64,000 bases of DNA from Nocardioides zeae (GCF_010686755.1 NZ_JAAGXA010000012.1:46485-110484), one strand, 5' to 3'; numbered from the stretch's first letter, positions 33,174 through 42,076 are shown. Notes: generated by a model from the sequence alone, not told the origin. A program made the numbers and translations.

Positions 33174-33188
33174 GATTGTCCGACAATC
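33174..33188. promoter_or_regulatory. FCD-type GntR operator
   Basis: GATTGTC-C-GACAATC, a perfect 15-bp palindrome that fits the TnGTnnnACnA pattern bound by FadR/FCD-class GntR regulators. It lies between the divergent DDAH-like gene and the FCD-GntR gene. Confidence 0.8.
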
Positions 33189-33239
33189 CGACGAGGGGGA
33201 GTGTGGCACAGCCCAGCGGCGTTCCGCGAGAATGCGCGG

Positions 33240-33911
33240 GTGCCCGATCCCTACGCCGGCCTCCACGTCGAGGTCACCTCGACCACGCAGCGCGTCGCCG
33301 ACGAGCTGCGCCGGGCCGTCTTCGACGGCGAGCTCGAGGCGGGCACGCCGCTGCGCGAGGTCACGCTCGCCGCGTCCCTGGGCGTCGCCCGCTCGACCGT
33401 CCGGGAGGCGCTGACCCAGCTCGTGGCCGAGTCGATCGCGACGCGGGAGCCCCACCGCGGGGTGAGCGTCGCCGTACCCGACGCCGACGCCGTGCGCGAC
33501 GTCTGCCGGGCGCGCACGGTGCTGGAGTCGGCGGGGGTACGCCGCTGGACCGACGCCACCGAGGCCGAGCGCCAAGAGGTGCGGGACCGGCTGGCGGCCT
33601 ACACGGGCGCGGTGGCGCGGGGGGCGGGGTACGCGGAGCTCAACGAGACGCACCTCGAGTTCCACGTGGCCCTCGTGGGGCTCGCCGGCTCGCCGCGGCT
33701 GGTGCACACCGCCCGCGCCCTCGTGGCCGAGCTCAAGGTCGTGCTCGCGCAGATCGACCGCGCCGAGCGCAACGCCCACGACCAGGCCGACAGCCACGAG
33801 GCGATCGTGGCGCTGCTCGAGGCGGGGCGGGTCGACGAGGGCCTCGTCGCCATCGACGCGCACCTCCGCGACGCCGAGCGGGACATCCTCCACGCGCTCG
33901 GGGCCACCTGA
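33240..33911 (+). CDS. GntR-family regulator, FCD class
   Basis: A 223-residue regulator: winged helix (QRVADELRRAVFDGELEAGTPLREVTLAASLGVARSTVREAL, shown by family pattern) and an all-helical FCD ligand domain with metal-site residues in ELNETHLEFHVALVG and DSHEAIVALL. GTG at 33240 is taken as start; a GTG at 33201 in frame has GAGGGGGA too close to it. It probably represses the divergent DDAH operon and itself through the palindrome at 33174-33188, with an amino-acid-like acid as effector. Confidence 0.9.
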   Translation: MPDPYAGLHVEVTSTTQRVADELRRAVFDGELEAGTPLREVTLAASLGVARSTVREALTQLVAESIATREPHRGVSVAVPDADAVRDVCRARTVLESAGVRRWTDATEAERQEVRDRLAAYTGAVARGAGYAELNETHLEFHVALVGLAGSPRLVHTARALVAELKVVLAQIDRAERNAHDQADSHEAIVALLEAGRVDEGLVAIDAHLRDAERDILHALGAT

Positions 33912-33965
33912 GGATCACCTGAAGCGGGATGCAGGGACTGGCCCGGTCTGCCTACGATCGGCCTC

Positions 33966-34361
33966 GTGAAGTTCGTCGCCTGGGTCCTCGTCAACGCGCT
34001 CGGCATCGCCGTGGCCGCCTGGCTCTTCGACGGCATCTCCTTCGACGGCGCGACCAGCGGCCAGGCGGAGATCGAGGACAAGATCCTCCCGCTGCTCGGC
34101 GTCGCGCTCATCTTCTCCCTGGTCACCGCCTGGGTCGCGCCGGTCGTGAAGCTGCTGTCGCTGCCCCTCGTGATCCTGACGCTCGGCCTCTTCCTCTTCG
34201 TGGTCAACGCCGCGATGTTCCTGCTCACCGGCTGGCTGGCCGACAAGTTCGACATCCCGTTCCACGTCGAGGGCTTCTGGACGGCGCTGGGCGCCTCCAT
34301 CGTCATCACGATCGTCACCTGGCTCGTCGAGGCCGTCACCGACACCGAGGTGCGCGGGTGA
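33966..34361 (+). CDS. YvlD/phage-holin-IV-like membrane protein
   Basis: A 131-residue protein with four hydrophobic helices beginning MKFVAWVLVNALGIAVAAWLF and containing LPLVILTLGLFLFVVNAAMF, the signature of the YvlD family that databases label 'phage holin family'. It is a chromosomal membrane protein; nothing phage-like is nearby. Its stop overlaps the phosphatase GTG start (GTGA), so it is the first gene of a three-gene operon. Confidence 0.9.
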   Translation: MKFVAWVLVNALGIAVAAWLFDGISFDGATSGQAEIEDKILPLLGVALIFSLVTAWVAPVVKLLSLPLVILTLGLFLFVVNAAMFLLTGWLADKFDIPFHVEGFWTALGASIVITIVTWLVEAVTDTEVRG

Positions 34362-34879
34362 CGGTCCCGCTCCCCGCCCCGCGCGACCCCGCGGCGTACC
34401 GCGTCGCCGTGGTCTGCCTGGGCAACATCTGCCGCTCGCCGATCGCCGACGTGGTGATCGAGCAGCGGCTGGCCGAGGCCGGCCTGTCCGGCAGCGTCAC
34501 CGTGGAGTCGTTCGGCACGGGGCCGTGGCACGTGGGCGAGCCGATGGACGAGCGGTCGGCGCGGGTGCTGCGGGAGGCGGGGTACGACGCGACCCGCCAC
34601 CGCGGACGCCAGGTCACCGCCGAGCACGCGGGCCGGTTCGACCTCGTGCTGGGCATGGACCACGCCAACGTGACCGACCTCGTCGCGCTCCTGCCGGGCG
34701 ACGCGGAGCGGATCCTGCGCTTCCGCGACCTCGACCCCGAGGGGCCGGGCGACGTGCCGGACCCCTACGCCGGCGGGCCCGAGGGCTTCACCAGCACGCT
34801 CGCCGTCGTCGAGCGCACCGCCGACGCCCTCGTCGACCGGCTCGGCGACACGCTGCCCGTGCGGGAGCCGACCGCATGA
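34358..34879 (+). CDS. low-molecular-weight protein tyrosine phosphatase
   Basis: A 173-residue LMW-PTP. Catalytic P-loop CLGNICRSP near residues 19-27, and the general-acid loop DPYAGG at about 132. Between them SFGTGPWHVGEPMDERS and GRQVT match the family. It is coupled on both sides to a membrane protein and a fructosamine-kinase-like gene. LMW-PTP-A enzymes are known to remove phosphate from protein ribulosamine 5-phosphates, which fits this pairing. Alternatively it is an ordinary phosphotyrosine phosphatase. Confidence 0.95.
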   Translation: MTVPLPAPRDPAAYRVAVVCLGNICRSPIADVVIEQRLAEAGLSGSVTVESFGTGPWHVGEPMDERSARVLREAGYDATRHRGRQVTAEHAGRFDLVLGMDHANVTDLVALLPGDAERILRFRDLDPEGPGDVPDPYAGGPEGFTSTLAVVERTADALVDRLGDTLPVREPTA

Positions 34880-35754
34880 CCCGACAGCCGCTCCTGGCAC
34901 GCCGGGCCGAGGCCCTGCTGGGCACGGCTGTCTCCGCCACCTCCCCCGTCGCCGGCGGCGACACCTCCACGTCGACCCGCCTCCGCCTGGCCGACGGCCG
35001 CAACGCGCTCATGAAGACGCACCCCGGAGCGCCGCCCGGGTTCTTCGAGGCCGAGGCCCGCGGGCTGCGGTGGCTCGCCGAGGTCGCCGACGGCGTGCCC
35101 GTGCCCGAGATCCTGGCTGCCGCCGAGGACTGCTTGCTGCTGCGCTGGATCGACCCCGGCCGCCCCACCGCCGACGCCGCGGCCGAGCTCGGCACGCGAC
35201 TGGCCCGCACGCACCTCGCGGGAGCCGCGCTCGGCGCGGACGAGGACGGCTTCATCGGCCGCCTGCCGCTGCCGTGCCGCGCGCCGGAGGGTGTGTCGTG
35301 GGCGGAGTTCTACGCCGTGCGGCGCGTGCTGCCCTACCTGAAGCTGGCCCGCGACCGCGGCGCCGTGCTCCCCGAGGACGCCGCCCGCGTCGAGGCGCTG
35401 CTGCCCCGCCTGGCGGGGCTCGTGCCCGACGAGCCCCCCGCCCGCCTCCACGGCGACCTGTGGAACGGCAACGTCCTGTGGGGCGTCGGCGGCACCGTGC
35501 ACGTGCTCGACCCCGCGGCGTACGGCGGCCACCGCGAGGTCGACCTCGCCATGCTGTCGCTCTTCGGGCTCCCCCACCTGCGCGAGCTCACCGACGCCTA
35601 CGAGGACGCCAGCGCGGCCCTCGGGCGCCCCCTCGACGAGGAGTGGCGCGACCGGCTCGGGGTGCACCAGATCTTCCCGCTGCTGGTGCACGCGGCGTTG
35701 TTCGGCGGTGGGTACGGCGCGCGTGCCGGCGCGCTCGCCGCGTCGTACTGCTGA
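34876..35754 (+). CDS. fructosamine kinase family protein
   Basis: A 292-residue kinase-fold protein of the fructosamine/ketosamine 3-kinase family: GGDTSTSTRLRLADGR near the N-terminus, catalytic ARLHGDLWNGNVLW and DPAAYGGHREVDLAMLSLFG. The family phosphorylates sugar adducts on protein lysines so that they fall off; many bacterial members prefer ribulosamines. It overlaps the LMW-PTP gene by ATGA. Together they suggest a small protein-deglycation operon. Confidence 0.93.
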   Translation: MTRQPLLARRAEALLGTAVSATSPVAGGDTSTSTRLRLADGRNALMKTHPGAPPGFFEAEARGLRWLAEVADGVPVPEILAAAEDCLLLRWIDPGRPTADAAAELGTRLARTHLAGAALGADEDGFIGRLPLPCRAPEGVSWAEFYAVRRVLPYLKLARDRGAVLPEDAARVEALLPRLAGLVPDEPPARLHGDLWNGNVLWGVGGTVHVLDPAAYGGHREVDLAMLSLFGLPHLRELTDAYEDASAALGRPLDEEWRDRLGVHQIFPLLVHAALFGGGYGARAGALAASYC

Positions 35755-35768
35755 GGCGGACCGCCGCC

Positions 35769-35840
35769 GTGTAACGCGGTGTCCGAGCTACTCCCCACGT
35801 GTTCTACCACCGCACAGGTGGCACGGACACCGCGTTACAC
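35769..35840. repeat. 17-bp inverted repeat
   Basis: GTGTAACGCGGTGTCCG (35769-35785) and its exact complement (35824-35840), separated by 38 bases. It follows the fructosamine kinase stop by 14 bases and could terminate that operon. Confidence 0.9.
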
Positions 35841-35881
35841 GTCGAGGGAGTGGCGTTGTTACACGCCGAGGGAGTGGCGTT
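35834..35881. repeat. 24-bp tandem repeat
   Basis: Two adjoining 24-bp units (35834-35857 and 35858-35881) that differ at one base (35842 T versus 35866 C), each starting GTTACAC, the end of the neighbouring hairpin arm. They end 38 bases before the response-regulator start. Confidence 0.92.
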
Positions 35882-35919
35882 CTCAGGCGCGACTCAGCCC
35901 TGATCGGCATACTGCTGGG

Positions 35920-36615
35920 GTGCCAGACAGCAAGGGGTCCCGCGTGCTCGTCGTCGACGACGACCGCGCGGTGCGCGATTCGCTGCGGCGGTCGCTGGAG
36001 TTCAACGGGTACGTCGTGGCGACGGCCTCCGACGGGGCCGAGGCGCTCGCGCAGATCGCGTCGGTGGCGCCGGAGCTCGTCGTGATGGACGTGATGATGC
36101 CGCGCCTGGACGGGCTCGAGGCCACCCGGGCGCTGCGGGCGGCGGGCAACGACGTCCCGGTGATCGTGCTGACGGCCCGCGACGCCGTCGGCGAGCGGGT
36201 CGAGGGCCTGGACGCGGGGGCGGACGACTACCTGACGAAGCCCTTCGCGCTCGAGGAGCTGCTGGCGCGGATCCGTGCGCTGCTGCGCCGCGCCGTACCC
36301 ACGGAGCAGGCCGACGAGCGCCTCGTGTTCGCCGACCTCGCCATGGACCTCGCCTCCCGCGAGGTGTTCCGCGGCGAGCGGGCCATCGAGCTCACGCGCA
36401 CCGAGTTCACCCTGCTCGAGATGTTCCTCCGCCGGCCGCGCCGCGTGCTCGAGCGGTCGTTCATCCTCGAGGAGGTCTGGGGCTACGACTTCCCCACGAC
36501 GGCGAACTCGTTGGAGGTCTACGTCGGCTACCTGCGCCGCAAGACCGAGGCCGAGGGCGAGCCGCGGCTGATCCACACGGTGCGGGGTGTCGGCTACGTG
36601 CTGAAGGAAGCATGA
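35920..36615 (+). CDS. mprA: OmpR-family response regulator (MprA-like)
   Basis: A 231-residue response regulator. Receiver domain with acidic pair in VLVVDDDR, phospho-acceptor Asp57 in LVVMDVMMP, and TKPF Lys; then a winged-helix DNA-binding domain ([45 protein letters not shown] pattern). GTG at 35920 gives the usual length. It overlaps the kinase gene by ATGA and precedes a PepD-type protease, the gene order of mycobacterial mprA-mprB-pepD, which answers to envelope stress. Confidence 0.92.
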   Translation: MPDSKGSRVLVVDDDRAVRDSLRRSLEFNGYVVATASDGAEALAQIASVAPELVVMDVMMPRLDGLEATRALRAAGNDVPVIVLTARDAVGERVEGLDAGADDYLTKPFALEELLARIRALLRRAVPTEQADERLVFADLAMDLASREVFRGERAIELTRTEFTLLEMFLRRPRRVLERSFILEEVWGYDFPTTANSLEVYVGYLRRKTEAEGEPRLIHTVRGVGYVLKEA

Positions 36616-38180
36616 GGCCCCTGCCGCCCCGACCCGAGGCCGCGCCGAGCGACGCGGAGCCCCCGGCCGAGACGGAACCGCAGGACCCCGGGCACGACGC
36701 CGGGCACGACCCCGGGCACGACGCCGAGCTGCCCGAGCGGCGCTGGCACTACCGCCGCTCGCTGGCCAGCCGCGTCACGCTGCTCACGACGATCGCGGTG
36801 GGCGTGGCGGTGGCGTTCCTGTCGCTGAGCGTCTACTTCGTCGTGCGCATCCAGCTCGAGGACACGATGGACGAGCAGCTGCTCGACCGGGCGACGTCGA
36901 TGGCGGCCGGCCTCACGTCGGCCGCGGCGGACAAGGACCGCGACCAGCTCCTCACCCAGCTCCGGTTCCTGCCGCGCGACTCGCGGGTGCAGATCCTCTT
37001 CGCCGACGGGAGCATCCTCCTCACCAACGGCACCACGACGCTCCCCCTGGGCGAGGAGGAGTGGGACGTCGCCACGAGCGACGCCGACCACGCCGTGCTC
37101 CGCTCCGTGACGATCGCCGGCGACCACGTGCGCATGGCGACGGTGCCGATGGACCTCTCCAACGGCCGGATCGGTGCGCTCGTGATGACGCAGAACACCG
37201 ACTCGCAGCAGAAGTTCCTCGGCAAGCTCGGGCTGGTCATGCTCGGCTTCGGCGGCACCGGCGTCATCATCGCCGCCGTCGCGGGCACCGTGGTGGCCCG
37301 CAACGGCCTGCGGCCGGTACGGCGCCTCACCGAGTCCGTCGAGACCATCGCCCGCACGGAGGAGCTCACGCCCCTGCGGGTCGAGGGCGACGACGAGATC
37401 GCGCGCCTCGCGACGGCGTTCAACCAGATGCTGACGGCGCTGAGCGCGTCCCGGGAACGGCAGAAGCAGCTGGTGGCCGACGCCGGCCACGAGCTGAAGA
37501 CCCCGCTCACGTCGCTGCGCACCAACCTCGACCTCCTCGCCCAGGCCGAGGACACCGGCGCCGCGCTCTCCCCGGAGACCCGCCGCGAGCTCATCGACGA
37601 CGTGCGGGCCCAGATCGTCGAGCTGAGCACCCTCATCGGCGACCTCGTCGAGCTCGCCCGCGACGAGCAGGTGCGCCACGTCGTCGAGCCGGTGTCCCTC
37701 GTCGAGGTGCTCGACAAGGCCGTCTCGCGGGTGCGGCTGCGGGCGCCGTCGGTGACGTTCGAGGTGCGCGCGGCCCCGTGGTGGCTCGTCGGCGAGTCCC
37801 ACTCCCTCGAGCGCGCGATCACCAACCTCCTCGACAACGCCGCGAAGTGGAGCCCCACCGACGGCCGGGTCGTCGCGACCCTGGCCAACGGCATCCTCAC
37901 CGTGGACGACGAGGGCCCCGGCATCCCGGAGGCCGACCGTGAGTACGTCTTCGAGCGCTTCTTCCGCTCCACCGAGTCGCGTGCCATGCCGGGCTCCGGC
38001 CTCGGCCTGGCGATCGTGCGGCAGGTCGCGGAGCGGCACGCCGGGTCCGTGCGCGCCGGCGTCTCGCCGTCCGGCGGGGCACGCCTCACCATGACGCTGC
38101 CGGGCGGCCCGCTGCACCCCGATGCGACCCGTCCGATCCCGCGCGAGCCGCGAGGTGCGACGACGGCTCCGACGGGGTAA
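36612..38180 (+). CDS. mprB: sensor histidine kinase (MprB-like)
   Basis: A 522-residue kinase: cytoplasmic Pro/Glu-rich N-terminus with a repeated PGHD tetrapeptide, membrane helix about 54-79, extracytoplasmic sensor about 80-204, second helix about 205-229, HAMP domain, phospho-acceptor His293 in [14 protein letters not shown] box [12 protein letters not shown] boxes DDEGPGIP and GSGLGLAIV. It pairs with the overlapping response regulator. Order of genes suggests control of the following HtrA-like protease. Confidence 0.93.
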   Translation: MRPLPPRPEAAPSDAEPPAETEPQDPGHDAGHDPGHDAELPERRWHYRRSLASRVTLLTTIAVGVAVAFLSLSVYFVVRIQLEDTMDEQLLDRATSMAAGLTSAAADKDRDQLLTQLRFLPRDSRVQILFADGSILLTNGTTTLPLGEEEWDVATSDADHAVLRSVTIAGDHVRMATVPMDLSNGRIGALVMTQNTDSQQKFLGKLGLVMLGFGGTGVIIAAVAGTVVARNGLRPVRRLTESVETIARTEELTPLRVEGDDEIARLATAFNQMLTALSASRERQKQLVADAGHELKTPLTSLRTNLDLLAQAEDTGAALSPETRRELIDDVRAQIVELSTLIGDLVELARDEQVRHVVEPVSLVEVLDKAVSRVRLRAPSVTFEVRAAPWWLVGESHSLERAITNLLDNAAKWSPTDGRVVATLANGILTVDDEGPGIPEADREYVFERFFRSTESRAMPGSGLGLAIVRQVAERHAGSVRAGVSPSGGARLTMTLPGGPLHPDATRPIPREPRGATTAPTG

Positions 38181-38190
38181 GGACCCCGCC

Positions 38191-39555
38191 ATGAGCGACC
38201 AGCGCCCGCCCCTTCCCGGCCAGCCCGGCCAGCCCGGCCAGCCCGGCTCCTACCCCTCGGGCCAGCCCGGACAGCGACCCGGACCACCACCGGGACAGCC
38301 GGGGCAGCCGGGACAGCCCGGGCAGCACCGGCCGGGCGGGCCGCCTCCGGGCGCGCCGTACGGCGGGGGGCCGCGACCGCCGCAGCAGCAGCCACCCGCG
38401 TCGTACCCCCAGCAGCCCCGCCGCGGGAGCGGCGCCCTCGGTGCCGGGGTGGTCGTCGGTGCGCTCGTGCTGGGCGTGGTCGGCGGCATCGGCGGCGCGG
38501 CGGGGTACTCGGCGCTCGTCGACGACGACGGGATCTTCTCGACGAGCGGCGACGACGGCGGCTCGGACGGCGACACCCGCATCCAGGCCGACGACCTCGA
38601 CACCGGCAGCATCGACCCGCTCGACCTGGTGTCGGTCAACGACATCTCCAACGCCGTGCTGCCCGCGGTCGTGCAGATCAACGTGCCGGTCACGGGCGGG
38701 TACTCGCAGGGCTCCGGCTTCGTCGTGTCCGACGACGGCGAGATCCTCACCAACCACCACGTGATCGAGGGCGGGTCGTCGGGGCAGGCCATCGTCATCA
38801 CCTTCGACGACGGCACGCTCGCGGAGGCGGAGGTCGTCGGCAGCGACCCGCTGCTCGACGTGGCGCTGCTCCAGCTCACCGACGCGCCCGACGACCTGAC
38901 GGTGGCCTCGCTCGGGTCGTCCGACGACACCGAGGTGGGGCAGGCGGTGGTGGCGATCGGCGCGCCGTACGGCCTCCAGTCCACCGTCACCGCCGGCATC
39001 GTCAGCGCGCTCAACCGGCCGTTCGTGCTCGACCTGCCCGAGGGGCTGGTCGCCTACCCGGCGATCCAGACCGACGCGGCCGTCAACTCCGGCAACTCCG
39101 GGGGCCCGCTCGTGAACCTGCGCGGCGAGGTCATCGGGATCAACGGGGCGATCGAGCTGGCGCAGAGCGAGGAGGGGTACGACGCGGGGTTCATCGGCAT
39201 CAGCTACGCCATCCCCATCGACGACGTGCGCCACGTCGTCGACCAGCTGCGCGAGGGCGAGGAGCCCGAGCACGCGAGCCTGGGCGCCAACGCGGAGACC
39301 GCCGTCGTGGAGAACATCGTCGACGGGGCCGCCGTGCTCACCGAGCTCGCCCCCGACGGCGCCGCGGCCCAGGCCGGGCTCGCCGAGGGTGACATGATCA
39401 CGCAGATCGGCGAGCTGCACGTCAACAGCGCACGGGCGCTCGTGACGTCCGTGCTCACGTTCGAACCGGGTGAGGAGGTCGAGGTGACCTACCTCGACGG
39501 ACGAGGCGACGAGGAGACCACCACCGTGACCCTGGGCAGCGACCTGGATGACTGA
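38191..39555 (+). CDS. pepD: HtrA/PepD-type membrane-anchored serine protease
   Basis: A 454-residue protease: a cytoplasmic Pro/Gly/Gln-rich tail of about 80 residues with GQPGQPG repeats, one membrane helix about 82-105, trypsin-like domain with His190 (TNHHVI), Asp223 (LLDVALLQL) and Ser303 (GNSGGPLV), and a C-terminal PDZ domain (AAAQAGLAEGDMITQIGE). It degrades misfolded envelope proteins outside the membrane. It lies 10 bp after the kinase gene and overlaps the next lipoprotein gene by 8 bp. Confidence 0.94.
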   Translation: MSDQRPPLPGQPGQPGQPGSYPSGQPGQRPGPPPGQPGQPGQPGQHRPGGPPPGAPYGGGPRPPQQQPPASYPQQPRRGSGALGAGVVVGALVLGVVGGIGGAAGYSALVDDDGIFSTSGDDGGSDGDTRIQADDLDTGSIDPLDLVSVNDISNAVLPAVVQINVPVTGGYSQGSGFVVSDDGEILTNHHVIEGGSSGQAIVITFDDGTLAEAEVVGSDPLLDVALLQLTDAPDDLTVASLGSSDDTEVGQAVVAIGAPYGLQSTVTAGIVSALNRPFVLDLPEGLVAYPAIQTDAAVNSGNSGGPLVNLRGEVIGINGAIELAQSEEGYDAGFIGISYAIPIDDVRHVVDQLREGEEPEHASLGANAETAVVENIVDGAAVLTELAPDGAAAQAGLAEGDMITQIGELHVNSARALVTSVLTFEPGEEVEVTYLDGRGDEETTTVTLGSDLDD

Positions 39556-40138
39556 CCGCACCCCCCGCCCGCTCCGCGCCTCCGCCGGGATCGCCGGCGT
39601 CCTCGTCGCCGTCGTCGCCCTGGCCGGGTGCGGCGGCGACGAGGGCGACGACGCCGACCGTTCGGTGCCGACGTCGTCGGCCAACAGCTTCCCGACGGAC
39701 GACGTCGTCGAGGTCGGCGACCCCTGCGAGGCCGTCTCCGGTCCGGAGATGGGCGAGCTGCTGGGCCTCGACAAGCCGCTGACGGCCGCGAGCGCGGGGG
39801 CCGGCAACTACCGCGGGTGCAGCTACACCGACGCCGACGACGTCGTCGTCATCAACACGACGCGCTACGCCTCCGCGGCGCCCTTCGACGAGGTGTGGGA
39901 CTCCCTCGACCTCGGCGACCTCGCCGTGCAGGGCGTGACGGTCCCGGGTGCCGACGCGGCGGGCCTCATCGTGGCCGCCGAGGAGGGCAGCCTCGCCATG
40001 ACGGCCGCGGTCGCGCACGACGGCCTCGTGGACCTGGCGAACTTCTACGTCGTAGCGCCGTACGACGAGGCGGCCACCACCGCGGGCATCACGACCCTGC
40101 TGGAGCGGCTGGCGGCGCAGCCGGCGCCGGCCTCGTAG
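39548..40138 (+). CDS. DUF3558-like lipoprotein
   Basis: A 196-residue lipoprotein: signal with lipobox VALAGC, Asp/Ser linker, then a domain starting FPTDDVVEVGDPCEAVSGPEMGELLG with Cys pair (DPCEAV, RGCSYT) typical of DUF3558-type actinobacterial lipoproteins. It overlaps pepD by 8 bp, so it is probably a client or partner in envelope-stress response. Its last 50 bases overlap the 3' end of pabB on the other strand. Confidence 0.85.
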   Translation: MTDRTPRPLRASAGIAGVLVAVVALAGCGGDEGDDADRSVPTSSANSFPTDDVVEVGDPCEAVSGPEMGELLGLDKPLTAASAGAGNYRGCSYTDADDVVVINTTRYASAAPFDEVWDSLDLGDLAVQGVTVPGADAAGLIVAAEEGSLAMTAAVAHDGLVDLANFYVVAPYDEAATTAGITTLLERLAAQPAPAS

Positions 40139-41498
40139 GGCTCCCGGCGGGCGTGGAGGCCGCGACGGCCGCCAGCACCCGCTCCAGCTTCCAGCCCGCC
40201 TCCGCCCACTCGTCCTCGACGGTCGAGCGGACGGTGATGCCCCCGCCGGTGCCCGCTCGCCAGGCGCGCCCGTCGCTGCTGGCGAGGCTGCGGATGACGA
40301 CACCCAGGTCGGCGCCGCTGCCGTCGAGCCAGCCGAACGCGCCGGCGTACACGCCCCGGGCGCTCGACTCGACGGCCTCGATGACCTGCATGGTGCGGTG
40401 CTTCGGGGCTCCCGTCATCGAGCCCGCGGGGAAGAGCGCCCGGACGGCCTCGACCGTGGTGACCTCGGGACGGAGCTCGCCGACGACGGTGGACACGAGC
40501 TGGTGGACCGCGGCGTACGTCTCCGTGACCATCAGCTCCGGCACCACGACGCTGCCGGGGCGGCTCACCGTGCTGACGTCGTTGCGGAGCAGGTCGACGA
40601 TCATGAGGTTCTCGGCCCGGATCTTCTCGTCGGTGGTGAGGGCGTCGCGCAGCGCCGCGTCCTCGGCCGGGGTCGCACCCCGCGGGGCGGTTCCCTTCAT
40701 CGGCTTGGTCTCGATGCGCCGGGCGCGGCCGTCGGCCGTCGGCGCGATGCGGGCGTAGCGCTCCGGTGACGCGGCGAGCAGCCAGCCCCGGGCGCTCTCC
40801 GCGTCGGCGCCGCCGGTGACGTCGTGCTGCAGGAACGCGGCGTACGGCGCGGGTGTCGCGGCTCGGAGCGCGGCGTACACGGCCGCGGGGGCGGCGGTCG
40901 TCGCCGCCTCGGCGCGGTGGGTGAGGTTGACCTCGTACGACTCCCCCGCGTGCAGCGCCTCCTGCACCTGGGTGAACGCGGTGCGGTACCAGGTCGGGGG
41001 CTGACACTTTCCCCGGTCGACCGGGGAAAGTGTCGCTTTGACCATCGAATTTGATGCGCTAAGTGACACGTTCCCCGGTCGACCGGGGAAAGTGACGCTC
41101 TGACCACCAAAGTGCCGGAGGCGCGAGGGCCGCATCCAGACGGCGTCGGGCGCGTCGGAGGCGTCGCGCCGGGCGGGCAGGTCGCGCCGCGCGCCGTACC
41201 CCAGCCACCCGAACCACCGCGCCCCCGGCGCCGCCGCGACCTCGCGCTCGAGCACGGCGAACACGTCGTCACCGACCACGACGCCGCGCCAGGCGCCGGG
41301 GCGGCCCGTCCAGCGGCGTACCTCGCCGGTCGTCGCGTCCCACGTCAGCGACACGTCGTCCTCGCCGAGGCCCGCCACCACGCTGCGGTCGCCCGACCAG
41401 GGGCGGCCGGCGGTGCCGTCGAGGACGACGCAGCGGGGGTACGCCGCGGCGAGGGCCGCGATGTCCGCGTCCGCCATGCCGGGCGCGGGGGGCGTCAC
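40089..41498 (-). CDS. pabB: aminodeoxychorismate synthase component I (PabB), with in-frame insertion
   Basis: A 469-residue chorismate-binding enzyme: GESYEVNLTHR, ETKPMKGTAPRG, ENLMIVDLLRNDVSTV, HQLVSTVVGEL and PAGSMTGAPKHRTM are all present, so the catalytic domain looks intact. It would add ammonia from PabA to chorismate for folate or a natural product. The GTG at 41498 overlaps the pabA stop (GTGA). Between the N-terminal domain and TWYRTAFTQVQ lie 35 codons made wholly of two palindromic repeat copies (41002-41106), an in-frame insertion in a linker. The last 20 residues are Pro/Ala-rich and overlap a gene on the other strand. Confidence 0.9.
   Translation of the reverse strand: MTPPAPGMADADIAALAAAYPRCVVLDGTAGRPWSGDRSVVAGLGEDDVSLTWDATTGEVRRWTGRPGAWRGVVVGDDVFAVLEREVAAAPGARWFGWLGYGARRDLPARRDASDAPDAVWMRPSRLRHFGGQSVTFPGRPGNVSLSASNSMVKATLSPVDRGKCQPPTWYRTAFTQVQEALHAGESYEVNLTHRAEAATTAAPAAVYAALRAATPAPYAAFLQHDVTGGADAESARGWLLAASPERYARIAPTADGRARRIETKPMKGTAPRGATPAEDAALRDALTTDEKIRAENLMIVDLLRNDVSTVSRPGSVVVPELMVTETYAAVHQLVSTVVGELRPEVTTVEAVRALFPAGSMTGAPKHRTMQVIEAVESSARGVYAGAFGWLDGSGADLGVVIRSLASSDGRAWRAGTGGGITVRSTVEDEWAEAGWKLERVLAAVAASTPAGSPTRPAPAAPPAAPAGS
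41002..41106. repeat. in-frame palindromic repeat pair inside pabB
   Basis: Two direct 43-bp copies (41002-41044 and 41064-41106; about 40 of 43 bases identical) separated by 19 bases, 105 bp or exactly 35 codons in total. Each contains TTCCCCGGTCGACCGGGGAA. The first holds a perfect 32-bp palindrome (41003-41034, ends GACACTTT...AAAGTGTC); the second a 28-bp palindrome with one mismatched pair (41067-41094). All reading frames used stay open. Confidence 0.95.
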
Positions 41499-42076
41499 CG
41501 CGCCCCCTCGAGGAAGCGCGCCACCAGGGCGGCGCCGTGCTCGCTGAGCACCGACTCGGGGTGGAACTGCACGGCCTCGAGCGGGAGCGTCCGGTGACGC
41601 ACCCCGAGCACCACCTCCTGCCCGTCGGCGCCCGCGCAGGTCGCGGAGACCTCGAGCACGTCGGGCACGGCGACGGCGCCGAGGGAGTGGTAGCGCACCG
41701 CGCGGAAGTCCTGCGGGAGCCCCGCGAACACCCCGCGGCCGTCGTGCCGCACCCGGGCGACGTCGCCGTGGGCCGGGTGGAGGCGGTCGACGCGGCCGCC
41801 GTACGTCGTCACGAGACCCTGCAGCCCGAGGCAGACGCCGAGCACCGGGCGGGTGGCGGCGCGGAGCACCTCGCGGCCGACCGAGAAGTCGGCCGGCCGG
41901 TCGGGGTGGCCGGGGCCCGGCGAGAGCACCACGAAGGCGTGCGCGAGCACCTCGTCGGCCGTCGTCACATCGTGCTGCACGACCGTCGGCAGCGCACCCG
42001 TGACCGACGCGACGAGGTGGGCGAGGTTGTGGGTCGAGGAGTCGCGGTGGTCGACGATGACGACGTCGGAGCCCAT
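41495..42076 (-). CDS. pabA: aminodeoxychorismate synthase component II (PabA-like glutamine amidotransferase)
   Basis: A 193-residue class I glutamine amidotransferase: nucleophile Cys in LGVCLGLQGLV, oxyanion region VVLSPGPGHPD, and His-Glu in AVQFHPESVLSEHG. It frees ammonia from glutamine for PabB. A GTG at 42079 or ATG at 42076 can start it, both touching the stop of the upstream fused enzyme gene. Gene order pabA-pabB, overlapping, supports the assignment. Confidence 0.92.
   Translation of the reverse strand: MGSDVVIVDHRDSSTHNLAHLVASVTGALPTVVQHDVTTADEVLAHAFVVLSPGPGHPDRPADFSVGREVLRAATRPVLGVCLGLQGLVTTYGGRVDRLHPAHGDVARVRHDGRGVFAGLPQDFRAVRYHSLGAVAVPDVLEVSATCAGADGQEVVLGVRHRTLPLEAVQFHPESVLSEHGAALVARFLEGAR

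Noticed and set aside
33966..34361. Prophage, suggested by the 'phage holin' family name
   Set aside because: The YvlD-type protein is chromosomal; no capsid, portal, integrase or lysin genes are near and its neighbours are LMW-PTP and fructosamine kinase.
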